A stretch of 64,000 nt of DNA from Gp6-AA40 sp035571515 (GTDB taxonomy: Bacteria > Acidobacteriota > Vicinamibacteria > Vicinamibacterales > UBA2999). The stretch is from contig DATNCQ010000225.1 of NCBI GenBank assembly GCA_035571515.1, positions 1 through 64,000 on the forward strand, in the 5' to 3' direction. Shown here piece by piece: positions 27,716-36,630 of the stretch (position 1 is the first letter of the stretch; each line of letters begins with the position of its first letter). The translations under genes and the position numbers were made by a program. The notes beneath the pieces were generated by a model that was not told the origin of the DNA, ran no database searches, and worked only from the letters and a program-made list of their open reading frames with translations.

Positions 27716-29560
27716 TTACCCCAGGTCCTGTTCGAGACGTCCGACCAGCGTGTCGAGCTCCGCGGATACGGCTCTCACCGTATCCGGTTGACTGAGATCG
27801 ACGCCGGCGCGCGCGAGCAGGTTCATCGGGTAGTCGCTGCCGCCCGCCTTCAACAGCGTGAGATAGCGGTTGACCGCGTCGTCCCGCTGCCCCTGGTCCG
27901 ACGATCGGATGCCCTGCATGAGCCGCGCGGTCGACGCGAAGCAGGTCGCGTACTGATAGACGTAGTACGGCGTGCTGAAGAAGTGCGGGATGCGTGCCCA
28001 CGTCACGCGCGAGACCTCTTCCCTGTCGATCACGTCGCCGTAGTAGGCGTCGAGCAGCGACGAGTAGATCGCATTGAGCGCGTCGGCGGTGACCGGCTGG
28101 TCCTGCTCGACGAGGCGATGCGCCTGCAGCTCGTAATCGGCGAACATGACCTGCGTGTAGAACGTGCTGGCGATGCTGTCGATGGCGTGCTGCAGCAGCA
28201 CGACGCGCTCGTCGCGGCTGCGCGCGCGCTCGAGCATCAGGTCGAGGAAGAGCGCCTCGTTGAGCGTCGACGGCACTTCCGCCACGAAGATCGTGTAGCC
28301 CGCATAGACGAACGGCTGCGTCTGGTGCGACAGCAGCGTGTGCATCGAGTGGCCCATCTCGTGCGCGAGCGTGAAGACCGCATCGAGCGTCTCGTTGTAA
28401 TTGAGCAGCATGTACGGATGGGCGCCGTAGACGGGCGCCGAGTAGGCCCCGCTCCGCTTGCCGCTGTTCTCGAACACGTCGATCCAGCGGCCGTCGAACG
28501 CGCGCTTCACGTGCTGCTGGTACGTCGCGCCGAGCGGCGAGACCGAATCGACGATCCAGGCCCCGACGTCGTCGTAGGGGTACTTCACCGTGTGCTCCAC
28601 GAGCGGCACGAACACGTCGAAGAGGCGATAGGTGGACAACCCGAGGACGCGGCGGCGGAGCCGGTGGTAGCGCCGCAGCGGCGCGACGCCCTCCTTCGTC
28701 ACCGCGATCAGGTTCTCGACCACCGACGTCGGGATGTTGTTGCCGTGCAGCGCCCCGTCCAGCGTCGTCTTGTAGCCGCGCGCGCGGGCATGGAACCAGT
28801 CGCGCTGCAGGACGCCGTTGTAGAGCGCGGCGTAGGTGTTCTGGTTGTCCGCGAACGTCTGGTGGAACGTCCGGTAGGCGTTCGCGCGGTCGTCCTGGTT
28901 GCGATTGGTCTCGAGCAGCGCGCGATACTGGCCGTAGGTCAGCGTCACCTTGCTGCCGCTGGTCAGGGTGATCGACGGGTACTTGACGTCCGCCGTGGTC
29001 AACGCCGCGTAGCTGTCGTACGGCACGCTGTTGAAGCGCCCGGCGAACGACATCAGCCGCTCGCCCTGCTCGTCGAGCACGTGCTCCTGCTCGTGGAACA
29101 GGCTTTCGATGGCAAAGCGATAGAGGGCCAGGTCCGTGTTCGCGTCGAACCAGCCGCGAACCGTCTCGATCGGAATCGACAGCACTTCCGGGTTGAACCA
29201 GGAGCTCGCCTGCTGCTGCTTGGCGAACAGGATCTGCACCTGCTGCCGGCGCGCATTGATCTCGTTGTTCCGCTGGTCCTCGTCGTAGTGGAGCGACGCG
29301 TAGTACCAGACCCGATAGCTGAGCGCGCCCATCTCGTCCATCGCCCTGAAGGCGGCGACCAGCTGCTCCGGCCCTGTGGCGAGCGTGCCCTGAAAGGAGG
29401 AGAACGCCGCAATGGCCGCGTCCAGCTGCTTATAGCCCGCCTGCCACTCCTCCCAGCTCTGGCAGATCGACGTCAGGTCCCACTGGTAGCGGGGCGGGAT
29501 CGCGTCGCGCGTCGGAAGGGAGCCCGGCTCAGGTCGGAAGGTGTCCAGCGTCGGCATCAT
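27716..29560 (-). CDS. pepF: oligoendopeptidase F (M3 family)
   Basis: Cytoplasmic zinc endopeptidase of 614 residues that cuts short peptides. The zinc motif HEMGHSMHTLL is in the C-terminal half, with the third ligand Glu in EVPSTLNEALF about 25 residues later. Family blocks LNYNETLDAVFTLAHEMGHS and YYGDVIDREEVSRVTWARIPHFFSTPYYVYQYA match PepF. No signal peptide is visible. The gene is followed by 101 bases holding the promoter of the next minus-strand unit and preceded by an octamer repeat, so it is probably monocistronic. Substrate range cannot be predicted. Confidence 0.94.
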   Translation of the reverse strand: MMPTLDTFRPEPGSLPTRDAIPPRYQWDLTSICQSWEEWQAGYKQLDAAIAAFSSFQGTLATGPEQLVAAFRAMDEMGALSYRVWYYASLHYDEDQRNNEINARRQQVQILFAKQQQASSWFNPEVLSIPIETVRGWFDANTDLALYRFAIESLFHEQEHVLDEQGERLMSFAGRFNSVPYDSYAALTTADVKYPSITLTSGSKVTLTYGQYRALLETNRNQDDRANAYRTFHQTFADNQNTYAALYNGVLQRDWFHARARGYKTTLDGALHGNNIPTSVVENLIAVTKEGVAPLRRYHRLRRRVLGLSTYRLFDVFVPLVEHTVKYPYDDVGAWIVDSVSPLGATYQQHVKRAFDGRWIDVFENSGKRSGAYSAPVYGAHPYMLLNYNETLDAVFTLAHEMGHSMHTLLSHQTQPFVYAGYTIFVAEVPSTLNEALFLDLMLERARSRDERVVLLQHAIDSIASTFYTQVMFADYELQAHRLVEQDQPVTADALNAIYSSLLDAYYGDVIDREEVSRVTWARIPHFFSTPYYVYQYATCFASTARLMQGIRSSDQGQRDDAVNRYLTLLKAGGSDYPMNLLARAGVDLSQPDTVRAVSAELDTLVGRLEQDLG

Positions 29561-29580
29561 CGGATCTTACGGTGGCGAGA

Positions 29581-29652
29581 GGAAAAGTGGAAAAGTGGAA
29601 GAAGTGGAAAAGTGGAAAAGTAAGTTGAAAGTGCGAAGTGAAAAGTTGAAGT
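29581..29652. repeat. octamer repeat (GGAAAAGT) between pepF and thrC
   Basis: Five GGAAAAGT-type units (8-nt period, one 9-nt) from 29581 to 29620, then degenerate GAAAGT/GAAAAGTT copies. It is strongly purine-rich on the plus strand and unlike the GC-rich surroundings. Confidence 0.8.
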
Positions 29653-29654
29653 CC

Positions 29655-30950
29655 CTATCTGGACTGTGCGAGAAGGAGGCTCTTGAGCGCCGGATAGTCG
29701 ACGGCCAGCCGCTCGGCATGACGCGGCCGCTTGATGGCGTCCGCGAGCACTGGCGGCAGCGGGATGGACTTGCCGATCGCGGGTTCGACCACCTCGCGGA
29801 ACTTCGCCGGGTGAGCGGTGGCGAGGAACACGCCTCGCTCCCCCGCCGAGAGCGACTGGCGCAGGCCCAGCCACGCGATGGCGCCGTGCGGATCGAGCAG
29901 GTAGCCGTGCCGCCGATAGACATCGCCGATCTCCGCCACGACCGCGGCATCGTCGAACGCGGCGCCGGCGATGTCGCAGCGGAGCGACTCGAAGCTGTCG
30001 CCGTACATCGCGCGCATCCGCTCGAAATTGCTCGGCGCGCCGACGTCCATGGCATTGGCCACCGTGCGCACGGACGCGCGTGGCTTGTACTCGCCGGTGC
30101 GGAGGTATTCGGGGACGACGTCGTTGACGTTGGTGGCCGCGACGAACCGCTTCACCGGCAACCCGATCCTCTTCGCTATGAGTCCGGCGGTGAGGTTGCC
30201 GAAATTGCCGCTGGGGACCGACACCACCGGACCGCCGTCAGGCGGACCGACGCTCGCGACGACGAAATAATAAAAAGCCTGCGGCAGCAGCCGGCCCAGG
30301 TTGATCGAATTCGCGGGCGTCAGCCACACATGTGACCGCAGGTCGTCGTCAGCAAACGCCTGCTTGACCAGCCGCTGGCAATCGTCGAACGTCCCGTGCA
30401 CCGCCACCGCGGCGATGTTGTCGCCGAGCGAGGCCATCTGCGCTTCCTGGACGTCGGTGACCTTCCCCTCGGGATACAGCACGACGACGCGCGTGTCGGG
30501 GACGCCGTGAAAAGCCTGGGCTACGGCGCTGCCGGTGTCGCCCGACGTGGCGACCAGGATCGTCAGCGGCGTCCCGTCGGTGAAGTGATGAAGGAGCCGC
30601 GCCTGCGTCCGCGCGCCGACGTCCTTGAAGGCCAGCGTCGGGCCGTGAAAGAGCTCCAGCGCCCAGATGCTGTCGGTCACCTGGACGAGCGGAATCGGGA
30701 AATCGAGCGCGTCGCGCACCAGCGCGCGCATGGCGTCGGCCGTGATCTCGTCCCGCAGCAGGTGCGAACCGACGATGGTGCCGATTTCGACGATGTCGCC
30801 GTTGGCCGCGTGGATGGCATCCAGCTGCCCGGGCGAGAGCGGGTCGAGCCGCTCGGGCATATAGAGGCCCCCGTCAGGCGCGGTGCCGGCAAACAGCGCG
30901 TCGATGAACGGCACCGCGGGCGAGGCGCCGCGGCTGCTGACCCACCTCAT
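29655..30950 (-). CDS. thrC: threonine synthase
   Basis: PLP fold-type II enzyme of 431 residues converting O-phosphohomoserine to threonine. The PLP lysine is in LAFKDVGAR, the phosphate loop in ATSGDTGSAVAQAF, and SGNFGNLTAGLIAKRIGLPVKRFVAATN is the typical core. The length and the N-terminal MRWVSSRGASPAVPFIDALFAGTAPDGGLYMP match the class I (bacterial/yeast) form. The ATG at 30950 overlaps the thioesterase stop as ATGA, so the two are co-translated. There is no homoserine kinase or dehydrogenase nearby. Confidence 0.96.
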   Translation of the reverse strand: MRWVSSRGASPAVPFIDALFAGTAPDGGLYMPERLDPLSPGQLDAIHAANGDIVEIGTIVGSHLLRDEITADAMRALVRDALDFPIPLVQVTDSIWALELFHGPTLAFKDVGARTQARLLHHFTDGTPLTILVATSGDTGSAVAQAFHGVPDTRVVVLYPEGKVTDVQEAQMASLGDNIAAVAVHGTFDDCQRLVKQAFADDDLRSHVWLTPANSINLGRLLPQAFYYFVVASVGPPDGGPVVSVPSGNFGNLTAGLIAKRIGLPVKRFVAATNVNDVVPEYLRTGEYKPRASVRTVANAMDVGAPSNFERMRAMYGDSFESLRCDIAGAAFDDAAVVAEIGDVYRRHGYLLDPHGAIAWLGLRQSLSAGERGVFLATAHPAKFREVVEPAIGKSIPLPPVLADAIKRPRHAERLAVDYPALKSLLLAQSR

Positions 30951-31357
30951 GCCTTCACGGGCTCCTGGCGGATCGGCACCGGGCGTCCTTCCGCATCGAC
31001 CGCGACGAGGATCACTTCGGCCTCGGTGACCTTGACCTTCTCACCGCGCCCGATTCCGCGCTTGGCGGCGTCCCAGCCCCACCGCTCGGCCTCGACCTCG
31101 ACGCGGATCGTCACCGACGTGCGTCCGACCCGTACCAGCGACGGAAAAAAGCTGACGAGGTCGCCCGTATACACGGGCTCGTGGAACTCGACCTCGCGCA
31201 TCGCCTTCGTGACGTAGAGATGCGGAGCGACCTTGAACGCTTCGACGCCCGACGCGAGGTCGATGTTCGAGAGGATCACGCCGCCGAAGATCGTGCCGTG
31301 CGCGTTGGTGTCCTTCGGCATCATGACGACCTTGATCGCGGGCATGCGGTCGCTCAT
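30947..31357 (-). CDS. acyl-CoA thioesterase (hotdog fold)
   Basis: A single hotdog domain of 136 residues of the YciA/cytosolic acyl-CoA hydrolase type. The signature MMPKDTNAHGTIFGGVILSNIDLASGVEA carries the catalytic Asn-His region, and VEFHEPVYTGDLVSFFPSLVRVGRTSVTIRVEVEAE follows the fold. It hydrolyses acyl-CoA; the chain length is unknown. The frame is open to 31414, but ATG 31357 (MSDRMPAIKVV) begins the conserved part. It shares a 4-base ATGA overlap with thrC and diverges from speA across a ~104-base AT-richer region. Confidence 0.9.
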   Translation of the reverse strand: MSDRMPAIKVVMMPKDTNAHGTIFGGVILSNIDLASGVEAFKVAPHLYVTKAMREVEFHEPVYTGDLVSFFPSLVRVGRTSVTIRVEVEAERWGWDAAKRGIGRGEKVKVTEAEVILVAVDAEGRPVPIRQEPVKA

Positions 31358-31461
31358 CACGTGAGCATAAGTGTGGACGCTGCCGCGCTCCAAGAAATTT
31401 GCGCACGTGACCAAATAGTTACGATCAGATTGAGCGAAAAGCGTTTATCATCAACTGCCAG

Positions 31462-33414
31462 ATGAGCACGATGACCAACGGCCGGCCGGTGCCGCCTCCG
31501 CTCGCCGCGAGCACCTCGTCGACGACCGCGTGGACCGTGCACGACGCGAGCGAGCTCTATGAAGTGCCGCGCTGGAGCAACGGGTACTTTTCCGTCAACG
31601 GCGAGGGGCACGTCCAGGTTCATCCGACGAGGGAGCCGGCGCGCGGCATCGATCTCAAGGAACTCATCGATCGGCTCCAGCTGCGCGGCATCAGCCTGCC
31701 CGTGCTCGTGCGCTTCACCGACATCCTCAAGCATCGGCTGGGCGACATCCACGCCGCGTTTCAGGGCGCCATCACGCAGCACCAGTACCAGGGCGGCTAC
31801 AGCTGCGTGTATCCGATCAAGGTGAATCAGCAGCGGCAGGTCGTCGAGGAGGTGCTCGACTTCGGGCGGCCGTACCGCTTCGGCCTCGAGGCCGGTTCCA
31901 AGCCCGAGCTGCTCGCGGTCGTCGCCGTCGCCGACAACGAGACGCCGATCATCTGCAACGGGTTCAAGGACGCCGAGTTCATCGAGACCGCGATGCTGGC
32001 GCACAAGATCGGCCGCAACATCATCCCGGTGGTCGAGAAATACACGGAACTCGGCCTGATTCTCGAGGCCGCGCAGAAAATCGGCGTGCGGCCGCAAATC
32101 GGGATGCGCGTCAAGCTGGCGGCCCGCGGCAGCGGCCGCTGGCAGTCGTCAGGCGGCTTTCGCTCGAAATTCGGCTTGACAGTCAGCGAAATCGTCCGCG
32201 GGCTCGAGGAGCTGAAGGCGCGCGGGATGGAGGACTGCCTCAAGCTGCTGCACTTCCACCTTGGCAGCCAGATCACGAACATCCGCATCGTCAAGGGGGC
32301 GCTCAACGAGGCGGCGCGCTGCTATACGGAGCTGGCGAAGCTGGGCGCCGGGCTCCAGTACATCGACGTCGGCGGCGGGCTGGGCGTGGACTACGACGGA
32401 TCGCAGACGAACTTCGAGTCGAGCATGAACTACACGCTCCAGGAGTACGCCAACGACGTCGTCTATCACATCCAGACCGTGTGCGACGAAGCGGGAATCC
32501 CGCATCCGACCATCATCTCCGAAAGCGGCCGCGCGGTCGTCGCGTATCACAGCGTGCTGGTCTTCAACGTCCTCGGCGTCTCCGGGTTCGGCGACGAAAA
32601 GGTGCCGACGGCGGCCAACCCCGACTGGGAGCAGCCGATCGCGGATCTCATCGACACCTACAACAACGTCACCGCGAGAAACGCGCTCGAGGCGTTCCAC
32701 GACGCGCAGCAGGCGCTCGACATGGCGCTCAGCCTCTTCAACGGCGGCTACCTGCCGCTCGACCAGCGCAGCATGGCCGAGAACCTGTTCTGGGCGATCT
32801 GCACCAAGCTGCAGAAGATCGTCCAGACGATGGCCGAGGTGCCGGAGGACCTGCAGAACCTGGACGAGCAGCTGTCGGACACCTATTTCTGCAACTTCTC
32901 GCTCTTCCAGTCGATTCCCGACAGCTGGGCGATCAAGCAGCTGTTCCCGGTGATGCCGATCCACCGGCTGAACGAGAAGCCGCAGAACCACGCGGTGCTC
33001 GGCGACATCACGTGCGACTCCGACGGCAAGCTCGATCGCTTCGTCGACCGGCGCGACGTGAAGAAGACGCTGCCACTGCACACGCTGAACGCCGACGACT
33101 ACTACCTCGGGGTGTTCCTCGTCGGCGCCTACCAGGAAATCCTCGGCGACCTGCACAACCTGTTCGGCGACACGCACGCGGTGCACGTCTCGCTCGACGA
33201 GCACGGCAACGCGAAGCTCGACGCGCTGATCAAGGGCGACACGGTCAAGGAAGTGCTCGACTACGTGGAGTTCGACGCGGAGTCCTTGATGTCCAAACTG
33301 CGCACGGATGTCGAGACGGCTGTTCGCGCCGGGCGGATGGACTACGAGGGCGCGGGCCGCCTGCTCCGATTCTACGAAGACGGTCTGCACGGCTACACCT
33401 ACCTCGAAGGGTAG
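31462..33414 (+). CDS. speA: biosynthetic arginine decarboxylase
   Basis: PLP-dependent alanine-racemase-fold decarboxylase of 650 residues making agmatine from arginine for polyamine synthesis. The PLP lysine is in YSCVYPIKVNQQRQVVEEV. HFHLGSQITNIRIVK, YIDVGGGLGVDYDG and the late active-site segment with Cys (SDTYFCNFSLFQSIPDSWAI) match SpeA. Homologues are ~630-660 residues, so it is complete. ATG at 31462 lies just upstream of conserved sequence; there is no clear SD. It runs alone on the plus strand between divergent and convergent neighbours. No speB-like ureohydrolase gene is nearby. Confidence 0.95.
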   Translation: MSTMTNGRPVPPPLAASTSSTTAWTVHDASELYEVPRWSNGYFSVNGEGHVQVHPTREPARGIDLKELIDRLQLRGISLPVLVRFTDILKHRLGDIHAAFQGAITQHQYQGGYSCVYPIKVNQQRQVVEEVLDFGRPYRFGLEAGSKPELLAVVAVADNETPIICNGFKDAEFIETAMLAHKIGRNIIPVVEKYTELGLILEAAQKIGVRPQIGMRVKLAARGSGRWQSSGGFRSKFGLTVSEIVRGLEELKARGMEDCLKLLHFHLGSQITNIRIVKGALNEAARCYTELAKLGAGLQYIDVGGGLGVDYDGSQTNFESSMNYTLQEYANDVVYHIQTVCDEAGIPHPTIISESGRAVVAYHSVLVFNVLGVSGFGDEKVPTAANPDWEQPIADLIDTYNNVTARNALEAFHDAQQALDMALSLFNGGYLPLDQRSMAENLFWAICTKLQKIVQTMAEVPEDLQNLDEQLSDTYFCNFSLFQSIPDSWAIKQLFPVMPIHRLNEKPQNHAVLGDITCDSDGKLDRFVDRRDVKKTLPLHTLNADDYYLGVFLVGAYQEILGDLHNLFGDTHAVHVSLDEHGNAKLDALIKGDTVKEVLDYVEFDAESLMSKLRTDVETAVRAGRMDYEGAGRLLRFYEDGLHGYTYLEG

Positions 33415-33518
33415 AACTTCCCCTCCCCGCTGGCATTACGAGCCGCAGAGACACAGAGATTTTCAGTACGCGACCGGTGTGTCGGCCGTAGGTGTCGGTG
33501 GGGACGTTCGCGTGTACG

Positions 33519-33552
33519 CCCAGGGAGATTGCCGCGACGCAATCTCCTTGGG
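33519..33552. terminator. 14-bp hairpin between convergent genes
   Basis: Stem 33519-33532/33539-33552 with a 6-base loop and one G-U pair. It lies downstream of both speA and the DUF349 gene. There is no long T run, so termination is inferred from position and stability. Confidence 0.6.
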
Positions 33553-33575
33553 AGTTGGCTCCTGGAAGTTGGGAG
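33548..33575. repeat. heptad repeat (TTGGGAG, four units)
   Basis: TTGGGAG, TTGGCTC, CTGGAAG and TTGGGAG in exact 7-nt phase. This is the reverse complement of the CAACTCC family inside metH. It overlaps the end of the hairpin at 33519. Confidence 0.8.
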
Positions 33576-33580
33576 TTGAC

Positions 33581-36445
33581 CTACGACGCTTTCCGTCGTG
33601 AATCGTAGAACCGGCGGACGGCGCGCTGGAACCGCTCGTTGAGCGGACCCGCGACCTCGGGCGGCACGGGGCCGAGCCGCGTCCACTGCGACTGCGCGCT
33701 CCGCACCTCCTGCTCGGCGTTGCGCCAGCGGATTTCCTCGGTCTCCTCGGCCGCGCGGCTGCCCGCGATCGTGTTGGCCGCGAGCCGCTCGCGCCACTTC
33801 TCGGCCAGCAGCTCGGTCGGCGTGAGCTGGCGCTTCTGCACGCGCTCCTGCGCGACGGGCAGCAGCTCTTCCACCTTGGCGAGCAGCCGTTCCATCCGCT
33901 TGCGCGTCGTCTCGGGATCGAGGTCGGTGCCGGCGAACGCGCCCGGCCACGTCCCGATCAACTGTCCAACCGCCTGGTGGTAGCGCGCCGCCAGATCCTG
34001 CTGGACCTGCCGCGGCACTTCCGGCGCGTGCTGCCATTTGGTCCGCGCGTCGTGCACGGTGGCGTAGAGGTTCTCCGGCGCGTCGCCGACGCTGCCGTTC
34101 TGCGGCACCAGCGCCTCCAGGTCGCGGATGATCTGGTCGCGCGCCGCGGCCTTCTGCTGCAGCGCCACCTGGTCGCGGTGCTTGTAGCGATCGAAGAAGC
34201 GATCGCACGCGCCGCGGAACCGCTGCCACACGGCCTCGGACTTCGATTTCCGCACCGGCCCGACCGTCTTCCACTCCGCCTGCAGGCGTTTCAGCTGCGA
34301 CGCGGCGTTGTCCCACTCCGTCGAATCGGCCAGCGCTTCCGCCTTCTCGCAGAGCGCTTCCTTCTTCGCGAGGTTCGACGCCCACTCTTCCTTGCGGTGC
34401 TTGAGATCCTCCTGCCGCCGCGTGAAGAAGCGATCGCACGCGGCGCGGAAGCGCTCCCACACGGCCTTCTCGTGGCCGCGGCTGACGGGGCCGATCTTTT
34501 TCCAGTCGGCCTGCAGGCCCTGGATTTCCGCCGCCGTCTTCACCCAGTCGGTCGAGTCCGCCAGCGCCTCGGCGCGCTCGCACAACGCCTGCTTGGCGAC
34601 GAGGTTCGACGCGCGCTCCTCGTTCTGCGCCGCCAGGTGCGCGGACGTCCGGCCGAAGACCTCGTCCTGCGAGGTCTTGAACCGCCGCCACATCGCCTCG
34701 CCCTGGGCACGCGGCGCGAGCGCCACCTGCTTCCAGCGCGCCTGCAGCTCGCGCATCCGGCGGCTCGCCGTGTCGAGGTTCTCCTCGGCCTTGAGCGTCT
34801 CCATCTCCTTGCAGAGCTCTTCCTGCACCTGCAGGTTCGCCCAGCGCTGCCACTCGTCGGCATCGCGCAGTTCCTGCACGCGCGGCCCGAGTGTGGCGCG
34901 CGCGGCTTCGAGCCGCGCCTGCAGCTCCTGCCGGTCCTTCTTCGACGGCAGCGGCGCGCGATCCTCGATGGCGGTCTTGATGTCGCGCAGCGCGCGGTCG
35001 CCAGCCTTCAGCGAGATCTGCTCGGCCGCCGCCAGCGTCTCGACCTGCCGCGCCACCTGCTGCAGCCGTTTCAGGTTGTCCTGTTCGACCTTCGTCCTGT
35101 GCTGCTGGTGCTCCTGCTCTTTCTGCTCGAGCGTCGCGACCGCCTGCTCGAGCCGGGCGCCCGCGTCGGGGTTGGCGGCGACGTGCTCCCGCAGCACGTC
35201 CGCGTCGCGCCGCAGGCCGCGCCAGCGGGCGACAATCTCTTCGAGCGGCTGCGTCGAGGCGATCAGCTGTTCGAGCTCGGTGGCGAGCGTCTCGAGACGG
35301 CCGACGGCCGCCTGCGCCAGGATCCGCCGCCGCTCGCGATCCTCGAACGCGCGGCACGCGTCCTGGAAGCGCCGCGTGAGCGAGGCCGCGTACTCCGACG
35401 GCATCGGCGGAAGGCCGTCCCACCGCACCTTCAGCTCCGCGATGCGGTCCATCGCGGGCTCGCCGCCGAGACCCTCGATCTCGTGGCAGATGGCCACGCG
35501 GTCGGCCTGCTCGCGCGCGACCGCTTCCGCGCGCTCCCGTTCCGCCGCGAGTTCCTGCTGCCGTTCGGCAATCGCTTCACGCGCCGCGTCGGACGCCGAC
35601 TCGAACTGCTGCGCGAGCGCCGCGTCGACGACGACGTCGGCCTGGAACTCGGCCCAGGCGAGGCGCGCCTGCGACAGCTTCGACGCCGCCTCGCCGGGAT
35701 CGGCGATCGCGACGAGCGCCTCGGCGCGCTGCAGCAGTTCCTTCGCGCGCTGCTGGTCGGCCGCGCTCATCGAGACCGCATCGGCCGGCGGCGCCTGCTG
35801 CGGCTCCTCGAGCATGCGCAGCTTCGTGCGCGCGCGGCGCGCCGCCACCTTGTTGCGGGCGCGCTGCGCGATGGCGGCGAGCGGCTCCGCCGCTTCGATG
35901 CGCTCGAGCGCGGCCACCGCGACATCCGTGTGCTCCGCCTTCAACGCGACGTTCAGCAGCTCCTCGGCATCGGTTACGCGCGCGAGCGCCCGCAGGCGTG
36001 TCGAGTTGTCGGCGGCATGGCGGCTCAGCGAGCCGAGCGCTTTCTGATCCTCGAGCAGATCGACGATTGCCTCGCGCACCTCCGCGCTCGTGCTGGCGCG
36101 CGCCACGACGACGACTTCCTTCACGCGCCCGAGCGCGAGCAGGTGGCGCACCGCACTAGTCGCGGCGGACACGTCGTCGGCTTCGGCGGCCAGTCCCGCG
36201 AGCCCGCGAATCGCCTCGCCGCGGACCTCTTCGTCCGGGTCGGTGCGCGCGACGTCGGCCAGCACGTCGGCTTCGTCGAGCCGCGTCACCGCCGCGCGGC
36301 GCACGCGGGTGTCGGCGTCCTCGCGCGCGAGCGCGCGCAGCGCCTCGCCGTCCTCGGGTCCTAATTCGTACACAGCCGCCGCGCGCACGGATGGATCCGT
36401 GTGCTTCCAGCGAGGGGTGGGACGAAGCTTCTCGAGAATGCCCAT
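33581..36445 (-). CDS. large DUF349-repeat coiled-coil protein with HEAT-like N-terminus
   Basis: The protein has 954 residues. The first ~200 look like HEAT/armadillo repeats (DPSVRAAAVYELG, DTRVRRAAVTRLDEADVLADVA, DEEVRGEAIRGLAGLA). The rest is a run of at least six DUF349 units, each with a tryptophan, GPV, and a helix such as VWERFRAACDRFFTRRQ (examples near residues 320, 600, 670, 745, 820 and 920). Charged coiled-coil predominates, with no signal peptide or membrane helix. DUF349 function is unknown in general. It stands alone, converging on speA and divergent from the DUF763 gene. Confidence 0.85.
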   Translation of the reverse strand: MGILEKLRPTPRWKHTDPSVRAAAVYELGPEDGEALRALAREDADTRVRRAAVTRLDEADVLADVARTDPDEEVRGEAIRGLAGLAAEADDVSAATSAVRHLLALGRVKEVVVVARASTSAEVREAIVDLLEDQKALGSLSRHAADNSTRLRALARVTDAEELLNVALKAEHTDVAVAALERIEAAEPLAAIAQRARNKVAARRARTKLRMLEEPQQAPPADAVSMSAADQQRAKELLQRAEALVAIADPGEAASKLSQARLAWAEFQADVVVDAALAQQFESASDAAREAIAERQQELAAERERAEAVAREQADRVAICHEIEGLGGEPAMDRIAELKVRWDGLPPMPSEYAASLTRRFQDACRAFEDRERRRILAQAAVGRLETLATELEQLIASTQPLEEIVARWRGLRRDADVLREHVAANPDAGARLEQAVATLEQKEQEHQQHRTKVEQDNLKRLQQVARQVETLAAAEQISLKAGDRALRDIKTAIEDRAPLPSKKDRQELQARLEAARATLGPRVQELRDADEWQRWANLQVQEELCKEMETLKAEENLDTASRRMRELQARWKQVALAPRAQGEAMWRRFKTSQDEVFGRTSAHLAAQNEERASNLVAKQALCERAEALADSTDWVKTAAEIQGLQADWKKIGPVSRGHEKAVWERFRAACDRFFTRRQEDLKHRKEEWASNLAKKEALCEKAEALADSTEWDNAASQLKRLQAEWKTVGPVRKSKSEAVWQRFRGACDRFFDRYKHRDQVALQQKAAARDQIIRDLEALVPQNGSVGDAPENLYATVHDARTKWQHAPEVPRQVQQDLAARYHQAVGQLIGTWPGAFAGTDLDPETTRKRMERLLAKVEELLPVAQERVQKRQLTPTELLAEKWRERLAANTIAGSRAAEETEEIRWRNAEQEVRSAQSQWTRLGPVPPEVAGPLNERFQRAVRRFYDSRRKAS

Positions 36446-36630
36446 GGCCTCTGACCGTCACTAATCACGACCGGCTGTGGCCTGCCTCTCGGCAGGTGTG
36501 CCGGCGCGCTGGGGCGCGACGGCGGCCGGATCGCTTGGTTTAGACTTGTTCATCCGGAACTTTGGATTGGATCCAGAAGCCCGGACCGTTTGTTCCGCTA
36601 TCTCCGCCGCAAATTTCCGTAACTGCTTAC

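Noticed and set aside
33977..36364. 795-codon open frame antisense to the DUF349 gene
   Set aside because: Arg/Leu-rich noise with no motif; the minus strand carries a coherent repeat protein.
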